Origin: DATBLZ01 sp036555065
GTDB lineage: Bacteria > Pseudomonadota > Gammaproteobacteria > Steroidobacterales > Rariloculaceae
Length of the DNA: 17,381 nucleotides
Direction of reading: 5' to 3'
Assembly: GCA_036555065.1 (NCBI GenBank)
Contig: DATBLZ010000049.1
Coordinates: 1-17,381 of the forward strand
The notes below the pieces were generated by a model. The model did not search any database. It was not told the origin of the DNA and was given only the letters and a program-made list of their open reading frames with translations. Shown here in pieces: positions 1 through 5,716 of this stretch (positions within the stretch are counted from its first letter, which is position 1; each line of letters starts with the position of its first letter). The position numbers and the translations under genes are program-made.

Positions 1-395
1 GAAAGAGAATGCTGTTCGGCGCGACCACGCTCGTGCTCATCGTGGTCGGCGGCTCCGCCGCAGCGCATCACTCCGGAGCGATGTTCGATCCAGAGATCGT
101 GCTAACCCTCAAAGGCACGGTGACGCGCTTCGACTACGTCAACCCGCACTCGTGGCTCTATGTCAACGTCGCGAACTACGACGGCACATTCACGGAATGG
201 GGCCTCGAGCTCGACGCGCCGCCGCGGTTGCGACGGGTTGGTGTCTCACCCAACTTCTGGCAGGAAGGCGATTCGATTACGTTGAAGACCAACCCGCTCA
301 AAGACGGGCGACCGGCGGGGCACTTGATCGGGGCCGTCACCGAATCAGGACGCGAGTTCGGCGATACCGCCGGCATTGCGCGATCGAGTCCGTAG
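1..395 (+). CDS. DUF6152-like secreted protein, 5' end outside the window
   Basis: Small secreted protein of the DUF6152 type; function unknown. The mature part begins HHSGAMFD directly after an AAA signal-peptidase site and carries the family hallmarks FDYVNPH, a TEWGLEL strand and a GDSITLKTNPLK segment. These match the two other copies in this window (5248-5706 and 12707-13138). The first ATG is at 9, but the hydrophobic segment after it has no positive charge. The two in-frame codons before it (3-8) encode Lys-Arg, a normal signal-peptide n-region, and no stop precedes them, so the true start probably lies upstream of the window. It differs from its paralogues in having FW in place of GW before the GD motif. 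It ends at 395, facing the minus-strand ArsR gene with a 43-bp gap. Family assignment is from motif similarity. Confidence 0.8.
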   Translation, partial: KRMLFGATTLVLIVVGGSAAAHHSGAMFDPEIVLTLKGTVTRFDYVNPHSWLYVNVANYDGTFTEWGLELDAPPRLRRVGVSPNFWQEGDSITLKTNPLKDGRPAGHLIGAVTESGREFGDTAGIARSSP

Positions 396-438
396 ACAAT
401 CCCGCGCGACACTGCGTCGTTGAGACGTGCGGCGCTTT

Positions 439-765
439 CTAGCCGTCCGCCGTCGATCGCGAGAACCAATCGAGCCACTCGCCGACGATCGCGAGGCGCT
501 TGCGGTTCAAGCGGTAAATCCATTCACGACCCGACCGCGTGACCGTGACAAGCCCCGAGTCCTCGAGCTTGCGGAGGTGCCGCGAAGTCGTCGGCCAAGC
601 GCAGGAAAAGCGATCCGCGATTTCGCCGGCGGTCATCCGCCCGCCGCGAAAATGGAGAATCAGCAGAATCCGGCGCCGGACGGGGCTGTCGAGAGCCGTA
701 AAGACCGCGTCGTAATCGGCGAGTCGTCGTTTAGCGCTCGAAGGGGATCTCGATTCGCTCGACAC
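439..765 (-). CDS. ArsR-family winged-helix transcriptional regulator
   Basis: Predicted DNA-binding repressor of about 108 residues, a normal length for ArsR/SmtB proteins. The core runs from YDAVFTALDSPVRRRILLIL through a helix-turn-helix (MTAGEIADRFSCAWPTTSRHL, then RKLEDSGLVTV) to the wing TRSGREWIYRLN. The alpha-3 CxC metal motif of classical ArsR/SmtB sensors is absent, and the only Cys is in FSCAWP, so it resembles non-metal SdpR-like members. The frame is open back to 870. I chose the GTG at 765 because GGAG sits 7 nt upstream; this start overlaps the end of the preceding gene, as expected for translational coupling. It is the second gene of a two-gene minus-strand operon and probably controls its own promoter through the palindrome at 1079-1094. 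The family is clear; the exact start is less certain. Confidence 0.88.
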   Translation of the reverse strand: MSSESRSPSSAKRRLADYDAVFTALDSPVRRRILLILHFRGGRMTAGEIADRFSCAWPTTSRHLRKLEDSGLVTVTRSGREWIYRLNRKRLAIVGEWLDWFSRSTADG

Positions 766-1060
766 GCGGGAACTCCATGGCTGGCCGTCCTTTGCGGGTC
801 TCGCACAGCTTGCCCATAGGCTCCCATACGGCCATGACGTCTGGAATCTCGTGAGCTCTGCCCGGGCCATCGTCGTCCTTCCAATTCAAGAGCTCGACGA
901 AAACCGGTTGGCCGTCGTCGTCTGTCCCTTGAAAGACCGTCGATGGAGCGTCTCCGCCGAGGCCTACGCGGCGCAGCGTTGGCCAGTGCTTCGCAAGTAG
1001 TCCGCGAAACGCTTTCTCGGATCCTTTCTTCACGCGGTAGATGCAGAGTGACGTGAGCAT
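731..1060 (-). CDS. Small NIPSNAP/ABM-like protein, dimeric alpha/beta-barrel
   Basis: About 109 residues with no signal peptide or membrane segment. It starts MLTSLCIYRVKKGSEKAFRG, a first beta strand followed by a helix, and later has GQPVFVELLNWKD and EIPDVMAVWEPMGKLCE. This layout is typical of ferredoxin-like dimeric alpha/beta-barrel proteins (NIPSNAP or antibiotic-biosynthesis-monooxygenase-like). Such proteins often handle small reactive or aromatic compounds, but no substrate can be read from this sequence. The ATG at 1060 follows a G-rich ribosome-binding stretch; a GTG at 1069 is also possible. It is the first gene of an operon with the ArsR regulator, whose start lies inside its 3' end, so it is probably the gene that regulator controls. 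The fold assignment is an inference from sequence pattern. Confidence 0.75.
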   Translation of the reverse strand: MLTSLCIYRVKKGSEKAFRGLLAKHWPTLRRVGLGGDAPSTVFQGTDDDGQPVFVELLNWKDDDGPGRAHEIPDVMAVWEPMGKLCETRKGRPAMEFPRVERIEIPFER

Positions 1061-1078
1061 GAGTCCCACCCCCGTTTA

Positions 1079-1094
1079 TTAGCCTGTAGGCTAA
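1079..1094. promoter_or_regulatory. Palindromic candidate ArsR operator
   Basis: TTAGCCT-GT-AGGCTAA is a perfect inverted repeat with 7-bp arms and a 2-bp centre. It abuts the candidate -10 box of the minus-strand promoter and ends about 18 bp before the ATG at 1060. A repressor bound here would block transcription initiation. The ArsR regulator in the same operon is the natural candidate, which is an inference. Confidence 0.7.
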
Positions 1095-1122
1095 GTATAC
1101 GCCTTCGTAATATGGATGTAAC
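1094..1122 (-). promoter_or_regulatory. Promoter of the NIPSNAP-like/ArsR operon
   Basis: On the minus strand, GTTACA (1117-1122) and TATACT (1094-1099) are separated by 17 bp. They match the sigma70 -35 box at 4 of 6 positions and the -10 box at 5 of 6. Initiation would fall within the 1079-1094 palindrome, giving a leader of about 25 nt. Confidence 0.6.
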
Positions 1123-1169
1123 GCTGTTTTGGTAAGGTGCCGGCACTTGCCGTTGCCGAGGGTCAACGC

Positions 1170-1922
1170 ATGCCAAGCCTCGCGGACGTCACCGTCGTCG
1201 TACCGACGCGTAACGAAGAGCGGAATATCTCGCGATTCCTGAATTCACTCCCTGAAGAGGTCGCGCTCGTCGTCGTCGACGCCAGCACGGACGCGACGCC
1301 GGCGATTGTACGGCGAGAACGGCCGCGCCGAACTCGAGTGATCCTACGCGCGAGCGGCCTTACCGAGGCGCGCCAGCTGGGCGCACGGCATGCCAGGACG
1401 CCGTGGTTGTTGTTCACCGATGCCGACGTCGCTTTCGACACCGGCTACTTCGCCCGCGTCGCAGAGCTGCCTGCCTGTGATCTCGCCTATGGGCCGAAAC
1501 TCTCGCGCGACGAGTACCGCCGCTACTACCAGTGGTTTGCGCGCGGCCAACGATTGCTGCACGCTTTGGGCTTACCGGCGGCGAGCGGCTCCAATCTGCT
1601 CGTTTCGGCACGTGCTTTTCTTGCCGTCGATGGATTCGACCTTGCCTTAGCGTGCAACGAGGACTCCGAGCTCGTCTGGCGCATCCACGGCAACGGCGGG
1701 TACTGCGTCTTCGACCCGGACCTTGTCGTTTGGGCAACCGATCATCGCCGCTTGCACCGCGGAGTCGTCGCCAAGACCGCGCATACACTTGCGCGGTGCG
1801 CGTTGCTCCGAACCGGGGTCATGCCGAGACGGTGGCGGAGCCACGCGTGGGGTTATTGGAGCGACAGCGCCCCGTACGGGGCAGGGCAAAAAAGAGCCGG
1901 GCGCGCGAGCGCGCCCGGTTAG
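1170..1922 (+). CDS. Family 2 glycosyltransferase (GT-A fold)
   Basis: Predicted to transfer a sugar from a nucleotide sugar to an unknown acceptor. It has the N-terminal VTVVVPTRNEERNISRFL nucleotide-binding start (residues 7-24), a DAD metal-binding motif in LFTDADVAF (residues 84-86) and a later acidic CNED motif (residues 164-165). At about 250 residues it is a single catalytic domain without a C-terminal membrane anchor. The ATG at 1170 is preferred because GAGGG lies 7 nt upstream; an in-frame GTG at 1137 would add 11 residues. The last dozen codons, ending GQKRAGRASAPG, are read through the terminator hairpin of the convergent gene, so the C-terminus looks like an extension rather than a conserved tail. 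No other polysaccharide genes are nearby, so the product is unknown. Confidence 0.85.
   Translation: MPSLADVTVVVPTRNEERNISRFLNSLPEEVALVVVDASTDATPAIVRRERPRRTRVILRASGLTEARQLGARHARTPWLLFTDADVAFDTGYFARVAELPACDLAYGPKLSRDEYRRYYQWFARGQRLLHALGLPAASGSNLLVSARAFLAVDGFDLALACNEDSELVWRIHGNGGYCVFDPDLVVWATDHRRLHRGVVAKTAHTLARCALLRTGVMPRRWRSHAWGYWSDSAPYGAGQKRAGRASAPG
1888..1918 (-). terminator. Rho-independent terminator of the beta-barrel gene
   Basis: Read on the minus strand, a perfect 9-bp GC stem (CCGGGCGCG pairing with CGCGCCCGG, 1897-1918) with a 4-nt loop is followed by CTC and then six T residues (1893-1888). It lies 16 bp past the stop of the beta-barrel gene. On the plus strand the same bases are the 3' codons of the glycosyltransferase. 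Confidence 0.88.
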
Positions 1923-1934
1923 ATATCTTCTTCT

Positions 1935-2501
1935 TTAGCGCCCGCCGAACTCTGCGCGGATACCGATCATCCAGCTCATGCCGGCGTCGGCGTCCGAAAG
2001 ACCGGCATTCAACGCAAAGGAGTCGCTGAAGTAGTAGCGGCCCCCGACGTTGAGCACCGTATCGGACTCGTCGAGGTCGACGTACTGCAGACCGGCATCG
2101 AGCTCGACCTTCTCGCCCACGTGGGCGCGAATGCCGCCGCTAACGCCATAGCCGTCCTCGCTGGCGCTGCCGAACGCCGTATCAACCTCGGCGTCGATCC
2201 ACGTGACATCGGCGACGAAATCGAGATCATCGTTGATGTCGGTATTGAATCCGAGGCCGACATTCCAGGTACTGCCGCTGATGCCGAAGTCGTAGTCCAG
2301 ATCATTGTAGCCGGCAACGATGTGAAGGTTGTCGGACACGCCGATCGAGCCGTTAATGCCGATCCCATCGCCGCTGACGTCGACCGATCCCACATCGATC
2401 TCCGTATCGACGAGGCCGGCATCGACAAACGTGTAGTCGAAGTCGGCTGCGTTGAGCACGCAGGGCAGCGACAAGCTCAATAACGCCGTAACGATACGCA
2501 T
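1935..2501 (-). CDS. Outer-membrane beta-barrel protein, unknown role
   Basis: About 188 residues. The N-terminus MRIVTALLSLSLPCVLNAAD is a signal peptide with predicted cleavage near residue 18-19. The rest alternates short amphipathic strands and acidic turns, for example NLHIVAGYNDLDYDFG, STWNVGLGFNTDINDDLDF and TVLNVGGRYYFSDSFALNAGL, as expected for a small 8-stranded outer-membrane barrel. It ends SWMIGIRAEFGGR. It is very acidic, with many Asp residues in the turns. The ATG at 2501 has AGGAG 8 nt upstream; the open frame extends to 2525 without better support. It is transcribed alone, divergent from the DUF2799 lipoprotein, and ends in a strong intrinsic terminator. Ligand or pore function cannot be inferred. 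Confidence 0.8.
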   Translation of the reverse strand: MRIVTALLSLSLPCVLNAADFDYTFVDAGLVDTEIDVGSVDVSGDGIGINGSIGVSDNLHIVAGYNDLDYDFGISGSTWNVGLGFNTDINDDLDFVADVTWIDAEVDTAFGSASEDGYGVSGGIRAHVGEKVELDAGLQYVDLDESDTVLNVGGRYYFSDSFALNAGLSDADAGMSWMIGIRAEFGGR

Positions 2502-2646
2502 ACCCGTAACTCCTGTAGTGAGCACGCAATGAAACGCGTGCAGCGTAGGCTGCCGGGACGCCCCGGTCGGGGACTTCGCTCACAGTCTCCGGGTGAAGTA
2601 GTTAACAGAATGCTGTCGCGGGGCTGCCACACCGAAGAGTGTGACC

Positions 2647-2681
2647 ACGGTCCGCGACCGTCGCGCCGCGGTCCCTATAGT
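2647..2681 (+). promoter_or_regulatory. Candidate promoter and inverted repeat upstream of the DUF2799 lipoprotein
   Basis: TATAGT at 2676-2681 is a good -10 box, 30 bp before the ATG at 2712. The -35 region is poor, but a perfect 6-3-6 inverted repeat (ACGGTC-CGC-GACCGT, 2647-2661) lies where it would be and may be a regulator site. The rest of the 210-bp divergent gap (2502-2711) shows nothing clear. Confidence 0.4.
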
Positions 2682-2711
2682 TGTCGTCGAGTTCAAGCGG
2701 AGGCGAGAGCC

Positions 2712-3338
2712 ATGCAGTTGCGGAAGGCTTTGTTGGCGTTGGCGGGCACGAGCGTGCTCGCGGGCTGTGCCGGCATGAGCGAGCAGGCGTGCCTCGTCTC
2801 GGACTGGCGAGCCGTGGGCTTCGAAGACGGTGCCGTGGGTCGTTCCGTGACCAACATCGGCAATTACCGCGAGGCTTGCAGCAAGCACGGCGTCACGCCG
2901 GACCTCGATGCCTACCGCGCCGGACATGCCGAGGGCGTCGAGATCTACTGCCGGCCGAACAATGGCTTCGAAGTCGGCCATAGCGGTGCGACGTATCAAG
3001 GCGTGTGTCCCGCCAATCTCGAGTCCGCGTTTCTCGCGAACTACGACTCGGGGCGCCGCCTTTTTGAGCTCGAGTCGGCCTTGCAGCGAATCGACAGCCA
3101 AATCGCGAGCAACGCGCGAGCTCAAGAATCGATCCGCGCGGAGCTGACTGCAATCGCGGCCAGCATGATCAGCGACGCAACGACGGCCGAAGAACGAGTT
3201 CTGCTCGTCTCGAGGAGCGCCGAGCTCGGCAGCAAATACGCCGAGCTTTCAGCGTCGACGGATGCGCTCAAGCAGGAGCGTGTCGTCCACGAGCAAGAGC
3301 TGCGCAGATATCAAGAGACTCTGGCGTCGCGCTTCTAA
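2712..3338 (+). CDS. DUF2799-family outer-membrane lipoprotein
   Basis: About 208 residues. The signal peptide ends in the lipobox LAGC with the lipidated Cys at residue 19; the next residue is Ala, so retention in the outer membrane is likely. The next ~80 residues match the DUF2799 pattern: DWRAVGFEDGAVG, then EACSKHGVTPDLDAYRAGHAEG, EIYCRPNNGFEVG and ATYQGVCP. Residues ~105-208 are a charged Glu/Ala/Arg-rich helical stretch likely to form a coiled coil. The ATG at 2712 is chosen over upstream in-frame starts because GGAGGCGAG precedes it and the signal peptide begins there. Its stop overlaps the stop of the convergent gene. The role of DUF2799 proteins is not established. Confidence 0.85.
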   Translation: MQLRKALLALAGTSVLAGCAGMSEQACLVSDWRAVGFEDGAVGRSVTNIGNYREACSKHGVTPDLDAYRAGHAEGVEIYCRPNNGFEVGHSGATYQGVCPANLESAFLANYDSGRRLFELESALQRIDSQIASNARAQESIRAELTAIAASMISDATTAEERVLLVSRSAELGSKYAELSASTDALKQERVVHEQELRRYQETLASRF

Positions 3339-4381
3339 GAGTCTTCTGAAGGCGGAGCCTGCATGCGCACGAGCCGTTCAGTGTGCGTTGGCTGCTTCGG
3401 CGAGAACCCCTTGAGCGCTGCGCGGACGTACGGCGAAAGTTGTCGAGTCCCGTAAGCGAGGAAGCCGGCTTCGCGGATTCTCGCGAGCGTCGCGCGGTAG
3501 TGCTCGAGCAACGCCTCGGACATCGCGCCGCCGCTCTTGCGTGCCGCGAGTGTGGCTGACCGCGAAAGCAGCCGCGCGCGCCGCGGCAACTGGCCGACGG
3601 CTGAAATCGCGAGCAGCGAAGAGACCTCGAAGACCGAACGATTCTGCTCGGCGGCGGCCGCCCGGAGCTCCGCCCATACGCCCGTGATGTCGGCGCGCGT
3701 GGGCAGCTTCGGTGCGGGCAAGCGGCGTGCTTCGGCGGCGACCTTGGACCACTCCTCGCGCAGGCCCGCGACGTCGAGCGGCGGGGTATTCATGGTATCG
3801 GCGAGCTGCGCGCTCGTTCTCTCGAGGCCGGCTAGCACCTGCTCCATCGTTGCGAACGAATCACCGGGCGCGAGCAGGCCTTCGTCCTTCAACGATCGAG
3901 CGATTTCGGGGATGAGCTCGCGGCCGGCGCCGCAAACGTCTGCGAGCGCCGCGAGCACCCACACGGGTGAGGCATGAAACGCGAGAACGCCCATGACGTC
4001 GATCCCATTGCCGACCGTTCGCCGCACGAGAAAATCTCTCGCGAGCTTGTCGGCGGGAGGGTAAGTGCCTTCCACGCGACCGATATCCTCGATGAGGAAC
4101 CGCAGCGACGCGTCGACGAGCGTTCGATACAAGCGCCCACGACGGATGCCGATCGGCAGCGCAACCTCGGCGATTTCGCGCACGACGCCGGCCGAGACGG
4201 CCGAAGCCGAGCGCAGGATGCGCTCGGGAAGGGAGAGCGCGTACTGCACGCCGCGGCGCTGTCCGACGGACTTGAGCCGGTCCTTGATACTGCGTCGCGC
4301 CACGATCCCGGCATTAATCCTCACGGCGTGCAGTGCGTCAAGCACGCAGCATCGAGCCCGCGATGCGCCACGCCGCACCAA
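3335..4381 (-). CDS. Unrecognised cytoplasmic protein, about 348 residues
   Basis: I do not recognise this family with confidence. The protein is Ala/Arg/Leu-rich with no signal peptide. Residues ~122-152 (RTVGNGIDVMGVLAFHASPVW and beyond) are hydrophobic enough for membrane contact or a buried helix hairpin. The stretch EGLLAPGDSFATMEQVLAGLERTSAQL and the C-terminal half look mostly helical. The frame is coding: it is long and in place, and ends precisely at the neighbour's stop. The start is probably the TTG at 4381, preceded by AAGG, or the adjacent GTG at 4378; GTG codons further in are also possible. It diverges from the secreted-protein operon with only 37 bp between start codons and converges on the DUF2799 gene with a 3-bp overlap. 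Confidence 0.7.
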   Translation of the reverse strand: MVRRGASRARCCVLDALHAVRINAGIVARRSIKDRLKSVGQRRGVQYALSLPERILRSASAVSAGVVREIAEVALPIGIRRGRLYRTLVDASLRFLIEDIGRVEGTYPPADKLARDFLVRRTVGNGIDVMGVLAFHASPVWVLAALADVCGAGRELIPEIARSLKDEGLLAPGDSFATMEQVLAGLERTSAQLADTMNTPPLDVAGLREEWSKVAAEARRLPAPKLPTRADITGVWAELRAAAAEQNRSVFEVSSLLAISAVGQLPRRARLLSRSATLAARKSGGAMSEALLEHYRATLARIREAGFLAYGTRQLSPYVRAALKGFSPKQPTHTERLVRMQAPPSEDS

Positions 4382-4418
4382 GTGTTAGCCTTAGCAGCGA
4401 TTAGGAGGGGGACCATCC

Positions 4419-5234
4419 GTGAAGACGACCGGAACTGCTTGGCTTTGCGCAACGATCGCGGCGGCGGCGCTCGCTGCCGCGTTCGCAACGCCCGGGCGTG
4501 CGCAGCCCCCCGGCACCGATCCGGCTCCGCTCGGCGCGCTCGCGCCGGCGAATCTCGAGAAAGAGCGTCCGGCGGCGCCGTTCGATCTCACGGGGACGTG
4601 GCAGCACGAGTTCACGGGCCCGGATTCATGGCGCTTCGTCCCCCAAACTTTCGAGCTTACGCCGGAAGCCCAACGGCATTACGACGCGGGGGAGCAAGCG
4701 CGTCGCGAGGGCAAGCTCTACCGCGACGACATAGGCCAATGTTGGCCCGCGGGCATGCCCTTGATCATGACGCGAGTCTGGCCGATCGCGATGGTTCAGC
4801 TGCCGACCGTCATATATATGATCAGCCACTTCATGAATAGCGTGCGGATCATCTATCTCGACGGCCGGCCGCACAGTGATCCCGATATCGTCGTTGCGAG
4901 CTTCAACGGCGAGTCGATCGGGCATTGGGAAGGGGACACGCTCGTCGTCGATACGAAGTATTTCCCGGGCCATCATCATTGGATGGACCAAGGCGGCGCG
5001 AGCATACCCGCGAGCGACGCTTTGCATATCGTCGAGCGAATACGGATGATCGAGGACGGCCGGACTCTCGAGATCGCTTACACGATGACCGATCCGAAGA
5101 GTTGGGTCGGCGAATGGACGACGACGAAGCGTTTCGCGCGCCACGACGATCTCGATATTACCGAGGTCGAGTGTTTGCCTGATCTCAACGAGAACTTACC
5201 GGCAACGTCGTCAGAGTCTCTGATCCGCGAGTAA
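4419..5234 (+). CDS. Secreted 'DLTGTW/GHWEGDT' protein, copy A
   Basis: About 271 residues, predicted periplasmic or secreted, function unknown. The signal peptide ends GRA (residue ~28). Landmarks are LGALAPANLEKERPAAPFDL-TGTW (38-61), GQCWPAGMPLIMTRVWP (106-122), FNGESIGHWEGDTLVVDT (162-179), WVGEW (229-233) and EVECLPDLNENL (249-260). Cys108 and Cys252 are the only Cys in the mature protein and are also present in copy B (13173-13985), so a disulfide is likely. The DLTGTW opening suggests a lipocalin-like beta structure, but that is a guess. The GTG start follows TTAGGAGGGGG at good spacing. It is the first gene of an apparent operon with DUF6152 (13-bp gap) and a PQQ dehydrogenase. A HHH run (residues 185-187) is specific to this copy. 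Confidence 0.82.
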   Translation: MKTTGTAWLCATIAAAALAAAFATPGRAQPPGTDPAPLGALAPANLEKERPAAPFDLTGTWQHEFTGPDSWRFVPQTFELTPEAQRHYDAGEQARREGKLYRDDIGQCWPAGMPLIMTRVWPIAMVQLPTVIYMISHFMNSVRIIYLDGRPHSDPDIVVASFNGESIGHWEGDTLVVDTKYFPGHHHWMDQGGASIPASDALHIVERIRMIEDGRTLEIAYTMTDPKSWVGEWTTTKRFARHDDLDITEVECLPDLNENLPATSSESLIRE

Positions 5235-5247
5235 AATAGGGGGCGGC

Positions 5248-5706
5248 ATGATGGGAAGCGGCATCGTGACAGGCAGGGTGGGAGGGTCCCGCAGCGTGGA
5301 AGGGTCCGGCCGTGTGGGAGCGGCTCTAGCCGCGACCGCCGCGCTGCTGGCGATTTCGGCTCCGGCGCTCGCGCACCACTCGCCCGCGGTTTTCGACCGC
5401 AGCCGCGAGATTACGCTCGTCGGCGTCGTCACGGAGTTTCGCTGGGGCAATCCGCATTGCTGGATCCATTTAGACGTTGCCGAGGCGACGGGCGCCACGG
5501 CCGCGTGGAGCGTAGAGATGAATCCCGCAAGCCTACTCGCGCGCAACGGTTGGACGTCGAAAACGGTTCAGCCCGGCGACAGAATCGAGGTCAAGGTGCA
5601 TCCCTTGCGCAACGACGAGAAGGGCGGCCAATACATCTCCGTGAAATTGCCGAGCGGCACGTCGATGGACGAGAACACGCGCGAGCTCGAGGTCGTTCGG
5701 CCCTGA
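5248..5706 (+). CDS. DUF6152-like secreted protein, copy with REP-derived signal peptide
   Basis: About 152 residues if started at 5248. The h-region is VGAALAATAALLAIS and cleavage is predicted at PALA, leaving mature HHSPAVFD. Family hallmarks follow: FRWGNPHCWIHLDV, AWSVEMN, GWTSKTVQPGDRIEV and HPLRND. The n-region is unusually long (about 22 residues) and built from 18-nt repeats (5278-5331); the h-region begins inside a REP-like palindrome. In-frame GTG codons at 5296 and 5314 could be the real start, giving a shorter and more typical leader; the ATG is kept because a G-rich ribosome-binding stretch precedes it. It sits 13 bp after the DLTGTW protein and 10 bp before the PQQ dehydrogenase, so co-transcription is likely. 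Function is unknown; metal binding through the new N-terminal His is a hypothesis. Confidence 0.82.
   Translation: MMGSGIVTGRVGGSRSVEGSGRVGAALAATAALLAISAPALAHHSPAVFDRSREITLVGVVTEFRWGNPHCWIHLDVAEATGATAAWSVEMNPASLLARNGWTSKTVQPGDRIEVKVHPLRNDEKGGQYISVKLPSGTSMDENTRELEVVRP
5278..5331 (+). repeat. Three imperfect 18-nt units in the DUF6152 leader
   Basis: Units begin at 5278, 5296 and 5314 with GTGGGAGGGTCC, GTGGAAGGGTCC and GTGGGAGCGGCT, encoding VGGSRS, VEGSGR and VGAALA. The first two are alike over most of their length. The third shares only the start of the unit and continues as the REP-like palindrome. Confidence 0.55.
5314..5336 (+). repeat. REP-like palindrome inside the DUF6152 signal sequence
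   Basis: GTGGGAGCGGCTCTAGCCGC followed by GAC. The GCGGCT-CT-AGCCGC core is a hairpin typical of REP elements known from gammaproteobacteria. It is read in frame as VGAALAAT. The same motif recurs at 5753 and 7673. Confidence 0.7.
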
Positions 5707-5716
5707 GTCGATACGT

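Noticed and set aside
3974..4840. 288-codon open frame on the plus strand bridging two genes
   Set aside because: It overlaps the minus-strand gene and the real start of the DLTGTW gene in another frame; composition is Arg/Ala/His-rich without recognisable domains.
5281..5340. CRISPR-like or satellite array
   Set aside because: The 18-nt units are adjacent, without spacers, imperfect and in frame, so they are a coding repeat and not an array.
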